From Maylandia zebra (taxonomy: Eukaryota; Chordata; Actinopteri; Cichliformes; Cichlidae), in the NCBI RefSeq assembly GCF_041146795.1, contig NC_135176.1, forward strand, positions 13,698,286 to 13,762,285: a stretch of 64,000 nucleotides of DNA. Direction: 5' to 3'. Below the pieces are notes generated by a model. That model searched no databases and was not told the origin of the DNA. It saw nothing but the letters and a program-made list of their open reading frames with translations. Below, one piece after another: positions 53,500 through 64,000 of this stretch. Positions within the stretch are counted from its first letter, which is position 1. The number at the start of each line of letters is the position of its first letter. A program made the translations under genes and the position numbers.

Positions 53500-56400
53500 A
53501 AAGTGCGTATACATAAAGCATATGTTTATGCATGAGGACTGCCCGGCCTGCTCAGACTGCCTATACTCCCCCAGCTCCCACATTGTGTTTTGATCTTTTG
53601 TTTGTTTTCATTTTCCTGTTTGTTCGTGCTCCAATCTGATTTAATTTTATTTTTTTACCCATCCAAACAAAAAAAGGGCCTGGAGCCTATCCCAGCTGGG
53701 AAAGGGACTGGTCTACTGGAAGCTTTTGTTTAGTTAACAGAAATTATGATAGTGATCATGATGACTGAAAATTATTGCTGCAAGTTTTATAAACCACTTC
53801 TGCAGTGTAGTTGTTAAGTGAACCTCAGCAAACTCCACTTTTGTAATATTCATATTTTGTAATATGAAAGTGCTGATGTGATTTTATCATCATATAATTA
53901 TATGGCCCTTTCAAGAACAAAAGTCAGAAAGTGTTTCATAATCAAAACTAAACCAAAATCTTGGGAGGGCAGAATCTCAAAAGCTTAATCTCCTTTTTCT
54001 TTAACCTGGACCAAGATACAACCACCAAGTACTGAGCAGATGATTTCAGAGACGTAGTGATTACGAATTGATATAGTACTTTACTAATATAGGGAAACAG
54101 CTGACCTTGAATAGCCCTAAAATGATCAACGAAATCTTGAATTGAACACTGAACCTTATGGAGAGGCAGTGTCAGTTCAATTCATATTGTGGTAAATCAC
54201 AACATGAGTCACCTCAAGGCGCTTTACACTGTAAACAAACCCTACAATAATACAAGAAATCCCCGACAGTCTATGACTCACTATGAGCAAGGACTTAGTG
54301 ACAGTGAGAAGGAAGAAACCTGTTATGTGGGACCTTTCAGAAGACTGGGTGAGAAGCATTTGCAAGTGATCTGGGGATGATTTGCTCAGACAACAGAATA
54401 AAAAAATTAAAATAATGATGGTGGGATGAAGTGTAAGCATGTATTATGTTATGACCCAAGATCATGTGGGTTGTGTGTGCGCGTGTTTATGTGGCATGGA
54501 AGATTGGATAATGGATTGATCAATCAGTACTTAACCACCAAATGAGAGCCACCTGGCCCCTCTCTCATGGCCTCCACCACCCAACAGCCTGTGCTCGGGA
54601 TTGTTATGCTGTGTGTCTCTGACACAAATTGGTATGTTATTAAGTATAAAATCATATGTAAACATTACTGTGTTAGGGTTGGTGTTAGTGTTAACCCTAC
54701 AAACATAATGCATAAAAAAAAAAGCATACCTAAACTGTGAACACTGGGGATAGAGACACTGGATCTGGGAGAGCCGGAGGGAAGGTGACTCAGCATCCTG
54801 GCAATGAACAGGTGTAATTAGGGAAGTGGATACAGCTGGGAACACAACAGGGATAAATCAGGAATAACACTTAACAGAATGCAATGAGATGAAGTACTCT
54901 CACAATAAAACAATGGGTGACAGAACACGGAAACCATAAATAAGACAAGACTGACTAAACACAGACTTGACAGGAGAGGATGAAACACTGGGGGGAACTA
55001 AACTCTAAAGTAATTTGGAACATGGATGAGTACACAAAATAATACAGACATTACACAACCCAAATATCTCACATTAAATAAACAAAAAACTGGAAAGCCC
55101 GTAAAACTCAAGACTGGGTCAGCTGACCCGGGACCACGACAGCCTTCAGATGAACCATCGATCCAGGTGACAGACGTTACTATAAACGAGCGACTCAGGC
55201 GCATTTACAGTGTCCCAATCTTTAAAAACCCTCAGTCAAAAGAAAGGAATTAGCTTCTCACTCTAAATGAGCAAATCAAAATAGTCTTCCATCACTTCTG
55301 GACACTAGTGTGACTCACTGAGTTGAGCAACTCATATTCTAAAGGTCCACTGCAGAGGCCAAGTTTGAATCAGGCATTTCCTCTCTTTCCCCTGATCTTT
55401 CAGTCTGAATTTAATCTGGATCTTTTTATGGTTAAAGTTCTTGCCCTTTATTATTCACAAATGTAACCATTGTCAGCAGGTACTTCGTGCATCACAGTAG
55501 ACCTAATATTTCCTTCCCTTCTAGTCTCATTGACACAGCAACCTTGTTCTCGGGCTGCATTACACTGTCTAACCAGCATGATGCTGTAAGAATATATGTT
55601 TTGACAGGGTTACAAAAACACAGATGCTGCTCTTCTTCTTGAAAGGGCAACCTGCCAAGAGCAAAACCACAATTTTTACCATCCCTATTTAATCAACACA
55701 ATCTTCCTTCCTTGGTAGGGGAAAATAATCTGGTTTTGTTAATATTTTTTGCCTTAGATGCCCTGTACTGATTTTACTAAGTGAACATGTTTAAATTCTA
55801 AAAATACAAGGGAAGGCCCAATTAGAGGAAGTACCCACAGCAATACTAATTTAAACATATATGCTACCTGCTTCAAGTAAGACCATATTCTTACACATTT
55901 GTGTGAGTTTGCATGTCTAAAAAGAACAAGTTGTTTACATTTTTCCCATCTAAATCCCCCAGTGTTTTATTTAGCATTTCTATAAGTTTATTCTCACCTT
56001 CCTCCAATGTTTCCTTACGTGGAATTACACACATGATAAGGTTTAGGCAATCTACCATGGGAGCTTTTAGAAGACTTCCATTTATCTGGTATTTTGACCG
56101 TGTCTCGGTCACTCAGAGCAGATGAATTGGCTCATGGCCTTGACTCCAGATGTTGCAATGATAGAACACAGCTGGATATCTATTTGACTGGTGCATCAGT
56201 GTTAACAAATAAGAGCACAACACAATTTATAATGAGAAAGAGGACTCATACGGTCAGTAATTGGATGTTCAAACTGCTTGAGGGAGGTACTAGATAGATA
56301 TGAGTAGCAGTTATATTGTTATTGGGGTTTGTTATAATCTGGGCAACTTGGCCAATCTTTACGTGTGCAGAGAAATCTGCGTTTTAAGGAGAAGCACAGA

Positions 56401-57020
56401 TTTCAGAAGACATTTTTTTATAAAACTGCAATAAAGAAGCAATTCTGTAGAAAATAACCTCGTCTAACTTCCTACCTAAGATGCAAGCAATACTAAGCCA
56501 TCTGTGTCTTCCTATATCAGACCAAGACGCAGACAGATCAGCTGGAACTGACAATGGAAACGTTTTTTGGACATACACCAGTCTCACCAGCCACAAAACA
56601 CATAAACTTTTATGCATAGGCACATGTTTGCAGACCCATTCCTCTGACTTGTACACAGCTTTCAGGTTTGAAAGTATGGGATGCTCCTGAATCCTGTAAA
56701 AATTGTGCTGGAACTTTCTCCTCAGTATCAAGTACCACAAATATGACAAATATGAGAATGAAGCATAACTCAAACTGATCTAAGATGTTTCTACTGGTTC
56801 AGCCAAATTAGCAAAATGCACATCTTTCCCTTTTCTTTTTGCAATTGATTTTTTTTTTTTCACTTACCTTTCTTATGGCAATAATTATAGATATCTGGAT
56901 CATTACCTTCATAAGATTTCTGATCTGGTGACTAAGATTCTAATTTCAGTGCCATGTCTTTGTATTTCTCACTAAAGACGTCATCAGTGAGAACAGCATC
57001 CTCAATGGGACATGTGCTCA
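53500..57020. other. Intergenic stretch, few recognisable elements
   Basis: Besides the A-rich dispersed repeat at 54740-55135, nothing could be named. Minus-strand frames at 55891-56112 (73 codons) and 56384-56773 (129 codons) lack recognisable domains. I searched by eye for a serotonin receptor 2C gene, the mammalian neighbour on this side, and found no trace. Confidence 0.4.
54740..55135. repeat. A-rich dispersed repeat
   Basis: Phrases such as CAATGGGTGACAGAACACGG and AAGACTGACTAAACACAGAC resemble the repeat at 40670-41105. The end GACCCGGGACCACGAC may be a terminus. Family not identified. Confidence 0.35.
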
Positions 57021-57264
57021 TTAATACAGTGAGATACAATAACAAAGAAAATCAAGATAAATGAATTGTTTAAAAGTTATGAATTAATTTGCATTTTCAG
57101 TAAGAAAATAAGTATTTGATCTCCTATCAATCAGCAAGATTGTTGGCTCCCAGGTGTACTTTATACAGGTAATGAGCTGACATTGAGCCTTCTCAACTTG
57201 TTACCTGTATAAAAGACAGCTGTGCATAGAAGCAATAAATCCATCTAGATTCCAAACTCTACAC

Positions 57265-57490
57265 CAGGGGTCCCCAACTACAGGCCTCGAGGGCCAGTGT
57301 CCTGCAGGTTTTAGATCTCACCCTGGATCCACACACCTGAATCAAATGATTAGTTCATTGCCAAGCCTCTGGAGAACTGCAAGACATGTTAAGGAGGTAA
57401 TTTAGCCATTTGAATCAGCTGTGTTGGATCAAGGACACATCTAAAAACTGCAGGACACCAGCCCTTGAGGCCTGGAGTTGGGGACCCCTG
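57265..57490. mobile_element. hAT MITE (226 bp) nested in the Tc1 element
   Basis: The termini CAGGGGTCCCCAACTACAGG and GGAGTTGGGGACCCCTG are inverted repeats. The flanks CTCTACAC (57257-57264 and 57491-57498) are identical 8-bp target duplications. It belongs to the same family as 20192-20408 and 49830-49973 and inserted after the Tc1 copy arrived. Confidence 0.9.
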
Positions 57491-57499
57491 CTCTACACC

Positions 57500-58245
57500 A
57501 TGGTCAAGACCAAAGAGTTGTCCAAGGATGTCAGGGACAAGACTGTGGACCTACACGAGGCTGGAATGGGCTACAGGACCATTGCTAAGCAGCTGGGTGA
57601 GAAAGTGACAACAGTTGGTGCAATAATTCACAAAAGAACCATAAAATAACTGCCAATCTCTCTCCTTCTGGAGCTCCACGCAAGATCTCACCTTGTGGTG
57701 TTTCAGTGATAATTACAATGCTGAGGAACCAGCCCAGAACTACTCAGGAGGAACTTGTCAATGTTCTCAAGGCAGCTGGGACCATAGTCATCAAGAAAAC
57801 AGTTAGTAACACACTACCCCGTGAAATCCTGCAGTGCCTGCAAGGTCACTCTGCTCACGAACGCACATGTACAGGCCCGTTTGAAGTTTGCCACTGAACA
57901 TATCAATGATTCAGAGGTAGACAGGCTGAAAGTGTTGTCAGACAAGATCAAAATTGAGCTATTTGGCATCAACTCAACTTGCCGTGTTTGGAGTAGGAGG
58001 AATGCTGCCTGTGACTCCAAGAACACCGTCAACATGGAGGTGGAGACATTATGCTTTGGGGGTGTTTTTCTGCCAAGAAGACAGGACAACTGCACCACAT
58101 CAAAAGGAGGATGGATGAGCATTGAAAATGAGTCGTGAGCATGACAGTGATCCAAAACGCACAGCTAAGCCAAAAGATTGGCTCAAGAAGAAGCACATTA
58201 CGGTCTTGGAGTGGCCAAGCCAGTCTCCAGATCCTAGTGTGTGTG
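57500..58245 (+). pseudogene. Tc1 transposase, frameshifted and 3'-truncated
   Basis: The start [20 protein letters not shown] and helix-turn-helix continue to [10 protein letters not shown] before a frameshift. Further pieces follow in other frames: NQPRTTQEELVNVLKAAGT, HVQARLKFATEHINDSE, IELFGINSTCRVWSRRNAA, and finally WLKKKH with a degraded LEWPSQSPD. The first Asp region (WSDE) is altered to DKIKIELFG and the C-terminus after SQSPD is deleted. It cannot be active. Confidence 0.85.
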
Positions 58246-58481
58246 TGTGTTTTGCCACCAAGTACTAAAACTCGTTTTGCAAAAGGGATCAAATACTTAT
58301 TTTCTTCATGAAAATGTAAATTTATAACTTTTTAAAAATGCATTTTTCTGGATTTCTTTGTTTGTCCTGTCTCTCGCTGTTCAGATAAATCTACCATTGA
58401 AGTTATAGACTGATCATTTCTTTGTTAGTGGGCAAATGTACAAAATCAGCGGCAGTTCAAATATTTTTTTCCCTGACTGTA

Positions 58482-61400
58482 AAAGTTGAGGAGTGTATGA
58501 ATAAATCCAGTGCAAGTTCCACATATTTGTCTGCCAATCCCCCTACATGAACTAACTCATATACCTGCATGAAAGCTGCCTTTCTGCTGATCTTTACAGT
58601 CCTCAGCTGATAAAGGAGAATAAGCCTGTTGTGCTTTACCTGTAAAGACAGGCTAAAGGATTAAAGTCTGTGCCTTTTGACCTTAAAAGAAACAAATGCA
58701 TTGTTAAATGCAGCCTGCCTTTTCGACGACTCTTAGCCTTTTTCCCTGACTTTTCTAAATGTGGAGTGCAGAGTGGAAGCGTGGCTAGTCAGTGTAATAC
58801 TCCCTCAGCTCCCACATGGGTGACTGATTTGTTTGTGTTTGCTTTAGTGGTTCACGTTGATAATCTGTCATATGCTAATCTCAGTGATTTTATTTATTAT
58901 TTCTCTTACAGCTCATTAACTGGTGTTGGGAAGCGGTTTGATTTGATATATCAATGTCTTGATGTTTATTCATCTCTGTCACCCTCGTTATTTATCACAT
59001 GAAAATGATCTTTGTACTGTATCTGTAGCATGTGGCTCAACACCAAAACCCATTATGAAATAATCTCTTATGAAGTTCACCCAGCTCCCTCATGCGTTCA
59101 AGAGTACTGTATATGCTTTATGGTCTGATGGATCATCAGCTCTTGTTGCCCTCTACTGCCCAGATAATCTGTAGCATATGCATTTCATAAATAAAATAAG
59201 TCTTTTTGGATGTTTCTCAGCTGACTCTCCTGTGAAACGTGGATAGACTGATTGTAAACAAATAGCTGAATTCAACTCTGTTAAGATTACGTGAGCATGG
59301 CATGTTTCTTGCCATACACTCGTGCAGATTTGCCTGAGAAAGACTGGAGTTGTGTTGAAAAACATGTCAAACATCTTAACACGCTCTGTTTAAATGATTA
59401 CACCATTTTCTTGAAGCTTATGTGTATACTATAGAACCCCAAAACGAATGAGTCTATAGCAGAAACGCAATTAAACGGAGAGCTTCAGCTGCAAGATATT
59501 TGCTTTCTTGTTGGGAAAATAACCATCTGGCTCCGGGCTGACCGCAGCTTTCAGTGTTTGATCCAACATTCAGTGACATCCACAAGGTCAGGTAGGCAGC
59601 TGGCTGCTTCCCATGGATAGCTGTGTCTCTGTTGTTTACTTACTTAGCTTGGTGGTAAAGTTCGGACTTCTTACACAGTCACAGTCTTAATGAGAGAATT
59701 AATACCGGTAGAGGAAAATATATTAAAGTGTGTCCATATGAAACATGTCTTTATTTTTGTGTACATGTGCACTGAAAGTGTGGACAACTACAAATGACAT
59801 AACAGATGGTTTTCAGATACTTGAGCAATTGTTAAAGTTTGCCCCCATCCACAGTGACTGTTTATTTATTTACTATAGTCCTGGTGTTCTGTTGGCTTGT
59901 CTGCACCAGATTGTGTAATCATGTTTAGTGTTGGTTTTTGTGTTTTTCTGTGTCTTCTTATGTGATAGCAGGTGTTTCTCTTTGTTACTTGCTGATCCTA
60001 CTTTTTTTTGTTGCTTTTCACATTTGCTCTTGTTTTCATTTCCTGTCTTGTTCACGGTGCTGTGATTGTTTTCACCTGTTCCTAAGTGTTTTCAGCTGAT
60101 TCCAACTGTATCGTCTTATTCAATCAACCCTGTGCATGTTTCACATGCTGTTACTTTGTAGACTTTGCATTTGTCTTTTGCATCAAGCAATAAAACGCTT
60201 GAATTTTGCTCCCCGTTAACACCCTGCTGTGTCCTTTGCATCTGGGTTCAATGGGACCCAAAGAAGTTGCAGGGCAGAGAAATGCTCTTGGGTTAATGTG
60301 TAATTTTGGTGGAGCCAGTCTTAACAGAGGACTTGGAGGAGGGTAATGTATAGCCCGGCTGTTACAGTCCAGTCCATTTATCTGACTTACTAGTGCGCTG
60401 ACCCTTGTTCACAAGGACTTCCACTGTTAAGGAACACATAAGCTGGACAACTTCAGGTTTGGATTTAAAATGTTCTCAGCTTTTTAGAACATCTGTGCAT
60501 AATCAGTCGTATCAGTAAAACAAATTTCTTCCACAGGTACCAGGGGTGAATTTTTCATCTGTCCCCCAGGCTCAGTAACTGGAATCTGTCCCTGCGTGGT
60601 AAAAGTGTGCAGGGCCTGGCTGGTTACTGCACCGAGGGGCCAGGCTACTCTCCGCAGCCAGATTATCGTCAAGCAGATGCAAACAAATTCACACAAATAA
60701 CAGTGATTTATGTCCCAATGGCTTTCATAAAGGACGTTTGCATGTGGGTATTTCTTGTTTTATTCATTTATTGGACTTTTTTTCCTTTTTTTTTTTTCTT
60801 TTTTTTTTTTTTATAAAAAAAATGAAAAACACTGTAAAATCTACTGCTATTTTTAAAAGCTTTGTAGCACATAGAGAAAATGGGGGGGGAGCTCACTATT
60901 ACACCAGAATGTGCCTGAATGTGACCCTCCTCACTCTGCAGCACCTGACATGTTCAGCATGACCACTAGGTGGGGCAAGATGATTACTATTGAGGTGCTG
61001 GTTAAACATAATCCTCAAGAAAATGCAGCAAATATAGAGGAGACTTTGGTATCTGGCACTTACTCTTATTCTTGATATTTTTGGTTTCTTTTTTAGTGAA
61101 AATGTCAATTTACTTTGCAGAAACGTTTTATGCGAGCACAGCAACTGTGTGGGTGGAATGCAAAGCATAAAGATCTACTGGCATTTCAACTTGAGACCTC
61201 TAACACGAGTGGGCAAACATTTCAGAACCTCCTCCTGCCAAAGAGATAGACGTGCATATTATGTGAAACAGCTGGGATATTGTGGGTGCATATCTAACAT
61301 TAATGCTTAAAAACATTCTTGTACCATAGAAATTTTTTTTTTTTTTTTAGTGTCCTGAGTAAATATTTCACTTGCTCAGTGTCAAGAGTCTCTTTGCTCT

Positions 61401-63700
61401 GCTGGCTCTACAGCCAAAGGACTTTTCTTTAGTTAAAATTTACTTTTTAGCTAAAGAAAAAAAAAAAAAAAGGTTTTACATGCATCAGGGACATTAAACT
61501 AAAACTGGATCACACCTGACAGATATTTTGGTAAAACTTGGCGTGTCCTCTTTTAGCCTGACACATGACGCCTCACCTTTTAACCTGTGTAGCATATTTC
61601 AAAGATTCCTGGGAGGTAATGAGACGAGGAAAAATCTTCCACCCGTCACAGCTTACAGGGGCAAAATATCAGCTTCACACAATGCAATGATTTGAACCCT
61701 TTCCCCTTTAGAGTTGTTGATTCTTGTGTACACGCTGTCCACAGCTGGGGAGTTTTCACGCTTCTGCAGCTGTGGAAAAAATATTTATCAACTTTTCCGG
61801 AGTCCTTAGCAGCTGTTGCATTTTGTAATCTGTAGGGTAAACGAAGACTTCAGCAGGATGTTCCAAGTGTGGCAATACCTTCTGTTCCCAAACACCCTGA
61901 GAAATAACAGGACTTCTTAAACGTGCTTTTCATTAGCACTAATAAACATCTATGACTCGTGCACTGTCAGACACGTCGAATTAAAAATGTAAAAGATCAA
62001 AATATTAAGGTTTTAAGCACAAAAACACAGCTGAAAGCTTATTATTGTCCATTATAAGTAAAATAACAGAGCAGTGCAAAAGTCTCTTGCAAATGTATAG
62101 AAAATGCATGTCATGAATACAAATACAGGAGGACGTGCTGCCCATGTCTGCACCAGCACATAATGTCTTTACATACATGCAACCTGGTGTGAGGTTATTA
62201 TAGTTAAAATAAAACTAAAAACCCAAACTAGATGTGGAAAAAACATTTCAACTAATTACAATAAAAACTAGAATTTTGTGATCTTGCAGACATCTTGCTT
62301 GATGAGGCATTCATGGGTTCACTGAGACAGTCAGCTGCCTTTAAAAAGTGTTTTTACTCTAATCTATGTGCTGATTTTCTTGAATTTGCACTCAGAAAAA
62401 TCCCATTTGTGACCCTATATAACCACAAAGCAGCAATTGTGAGAAAAATGCAATTGAAATATATTTTTAAAAAGGGTTATTTATTCAAATAATTAATCAT
62501 TAAGTTTATACCAAGTATATTTCCATTAATCTACCAATCAAGTACATTTCATTTGACCAGATTCCATTACATGTAACAGTTTACAATGGATACAATTAAA
62601 TGGAAAATTTATATATTTTTAAATTAGTTCAATTTAGCAATTTTTTTGAGTACAAGTAACAAAGGAGACCATCCAGTACTCTGTCTTCTTTATTAGATTT
62701 CCTCCTGATTCTCCCAGTTTCTTTTTTCTGACTTTTGTGTTTTTCCTGCCTTTCAGCTTTGACATGATTATTTTAGCCACTGTGAGTAATAATAAAAATA
62801 ACAATAATGAGAATGAATAAATAAACAGTAAACATGAACAAGAGGAGCCCATAGAGAATTTATAGAGCTCGTCTTGTAAAAGCAAATGTGTTTGTCACAG
62901 CAGTGCATTCGGTTCTTAATTCTGATTCTGATTGCAGAAGCTGCCAGACAAGACATTAAGAAGGCTATTAAGAAACTAAATATTAGAAGAAATGTGAATG
63001 TTCGCTCTGAGATATCGCCTCCGTTCAATAATCACCGGAAAGACTAAAACAAACACAGAAACGAATAAAAACAAAACATTGAAACAATGAAAACTAAACT
63101 AAACAAGAAAATCTGCTCTGGGAACTAACTGAAACTAAACGGACTTAAAAACTAAAAACATAAAAATAAAAAAAATTAAAAACCCATCATAACTCTGAGC
63201 TGGTGCTGCCTCTTTAAACAGCCTGGGATGTTTTCCTTTGAGGAATGTGTCCTCTCGATAATGAAAGTGGTTTGCATTTTTGTCTCCCTGCTGTCCAGTC
63301 TAAAAAGGGGCAGTAAAAAAAGTGAGTCAAAGGTCAGCGTGTAAGCAGAGAGTGTCCGCATGTCACCTTTGATACTGAAAGCAACAATTTACACTCCAAA
63401 TGCTCCCAAAACTACAATTATTTATTCAGAATTCTTCATGTAGAAATACTTTATACACATTTACATTTTTCCATTTGAGACAAACTGGTGTCATTAAAAG
63501 AAAAAAAATCAAAAGTATGAACACTCAATAGCATACGTCAAAGCTGAGTAATTTACAGTTACTAGATATGTTTCGGCTAACACACGAGAGGAAGTGAGGT
63601 TTTCACTGTTCCTATAAAGTGGGAAATCATGCCACAAATAAACTGACAACTAGCTTTTTATCCTCATGAAAAGCTACAAAAATAAAAGGAAACGTGATCA
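58482..63700. other. Intergenic stretch without recognised genes
   Basis: No exon series or domain was seen on either strand. A T-rich strand-biased repeat may lie at 59870-60230 (ending AATAAAACGCTTGAATTTTG). A T-rich run is at 60778-60812, and A-rich AAACTAAAC-type low-complexity sequence is at 62200-62275 and 63040-63180. Confidence 0.4.
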
Positions 63701-63854
63701 GTCAGTCCTATTAAATATTCACTGCACATCCAGGCCTGTGCTGAGAATCTGCTTTCCTCTCTAACAATAGAGATTCAGTGGAAACGTCCAGCGTCGGTGG
63801 CTCGAGCGTGTCCAGAAAGCTCTCTGCGCTTTAGCTTTACCACCTCGCCCCCGA

Positions 63855-63980
63855 TACCGGTAGGGCTGGGGCAGTGTGGTGCAGGGGGGGGGGGGGAGGG
63901 CAGTCTACTCCTACAGCCCTGGCCTATCTAAAAATAACGGCGAGAATAACACAGCAAGGGAAATGGACACGTAGGGTCTG
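63855..63980. other. GC-richer edge with poly(G) and a MEF2-like site
   Basis: GC content rises from about 63780 to the window end. A G-run (63878-63899, interrupted once) is followed by CTAAAAATAA (63928-63937), a perfect MEF2 consensus. This could be the edge of another gene, but no splice-supported frame is visible and the window ends too soon to judge. Confidence 0.25.
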
Positions 63981-64000
63981 TATTCTCCTCTTAAGTATTT

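Larger units (their letters stand above)
57027..58479 (+). mobile_element. Tc1/mariner transposon, degenerate, with nested MITE
   Basis: The element is bounded by TA dinucleotides (57025-57026 and 58480-58481). Its ends begin CAGTGAG and finish CTGACTG. Inverted internal copies of AGAAAATAAGTATTTGATC lie at 57102-57120 (left) and, reversed, 58285-58305 (right). The transposase gene inside is disrupted. A 226-bp hAT MITE is inserted just before the start codon. Confidence 0.8.

Noticed and set aside
55891..56773. Minus-strand frames as exons of htr2c or another neighbour gene
   Set aside because: They contain no receptor transmembrane motifs and no flanking splice consensus. I could not connect them to any protein family.
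63711..63830. C-terminal exon of a minus-strand gene
   Set aside because: A minus-strand frame ending near 63711 reads ESFLDTLEPPTLDVSTESLL, with TTTATT (AATAAA reversed) near 63421. It is closed upstream by a stop after about 39 codons, has no clear acceptor, and matches no family I know.

Overview
The window is vertebrate nuclear DNA, almost certainly from a teleost fish. Genes are split into short GT-AG exons. The introns are AT-rich and carry fish-type hAT, Tc1, R4/Dong-Rex6-like and Penelope-like elements and tRNA-derived SINEs. Two protein-coding genes are supported, both on the + strand. They are lrch2 (leucine-rich repeats plus calponin-homology domain; 20 coding exons at 3911-24626, 5' end outside the window) and il13ra2 (IL-13 receptor alpha-2; nine coding exons at 43544-50678). 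From memory, LRCH2 and IL13RA2 are also neighbours in the same relative orientation on the mammalian X. This synteny is the main reason for choosing LRCH2 over LRCH1/3/4.

Layout. 1-3910: lrch2 intron. 3911-24626: lrch2, with leucine-rich repeats at 3911-6873, an acidic/serine-rich linker at 7037-15423, and the C-terminal calponin-homology domain at 18821-24626. Its introns hold several hAT elements, an old nested DNA transposon, Tc1 relics and a 1.3-kb hairpin-type element that was itself hit by a hAT. 24627 to about 30760: probable long lrch2 3' UTR. 31349-34805: a long (TG)n(TA)n tract followed directly by a nearly intact non-LTR retrotransposon of R4/Dong/Rex6 type, with a tRNA-like Pol III promoter at its 5' edge. 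34806-43270: intergenic, with a Penelope-like relic, a decayed LINE, LINE tails and simple repeats. 43279-51243: il13ra2. 51244-64000: intergenic, with a SINE, a partial duplication of an il13ra2 exon/intron segment, and a Tc1 transposon carrying a nested hAT MITE.

The two host genes do not form a pathway. Lrch2 is a predicted cytoplasmic scaffold of the LRCH family. Il13ra2 is a single-pass cytokine receptor with a WSXWS motif and a short tail lacking a JAK-binding Box1, as expected of a decoy receptor.

The most interesting observation is an in-phase alternative terminal exon in il13ra2 (49208-49326). It has a strong splice acceptor and its own poly(A) signals, and would replace the transmembrane exon to give a secreted receptor. 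All exon boundaries were read by eye from splice consensus and family resemblance. The reading-frame sums close exactly for both genes (lrch2 1988 nt, opening on the last two bases of a split codon; il13ra2 1215 nt).
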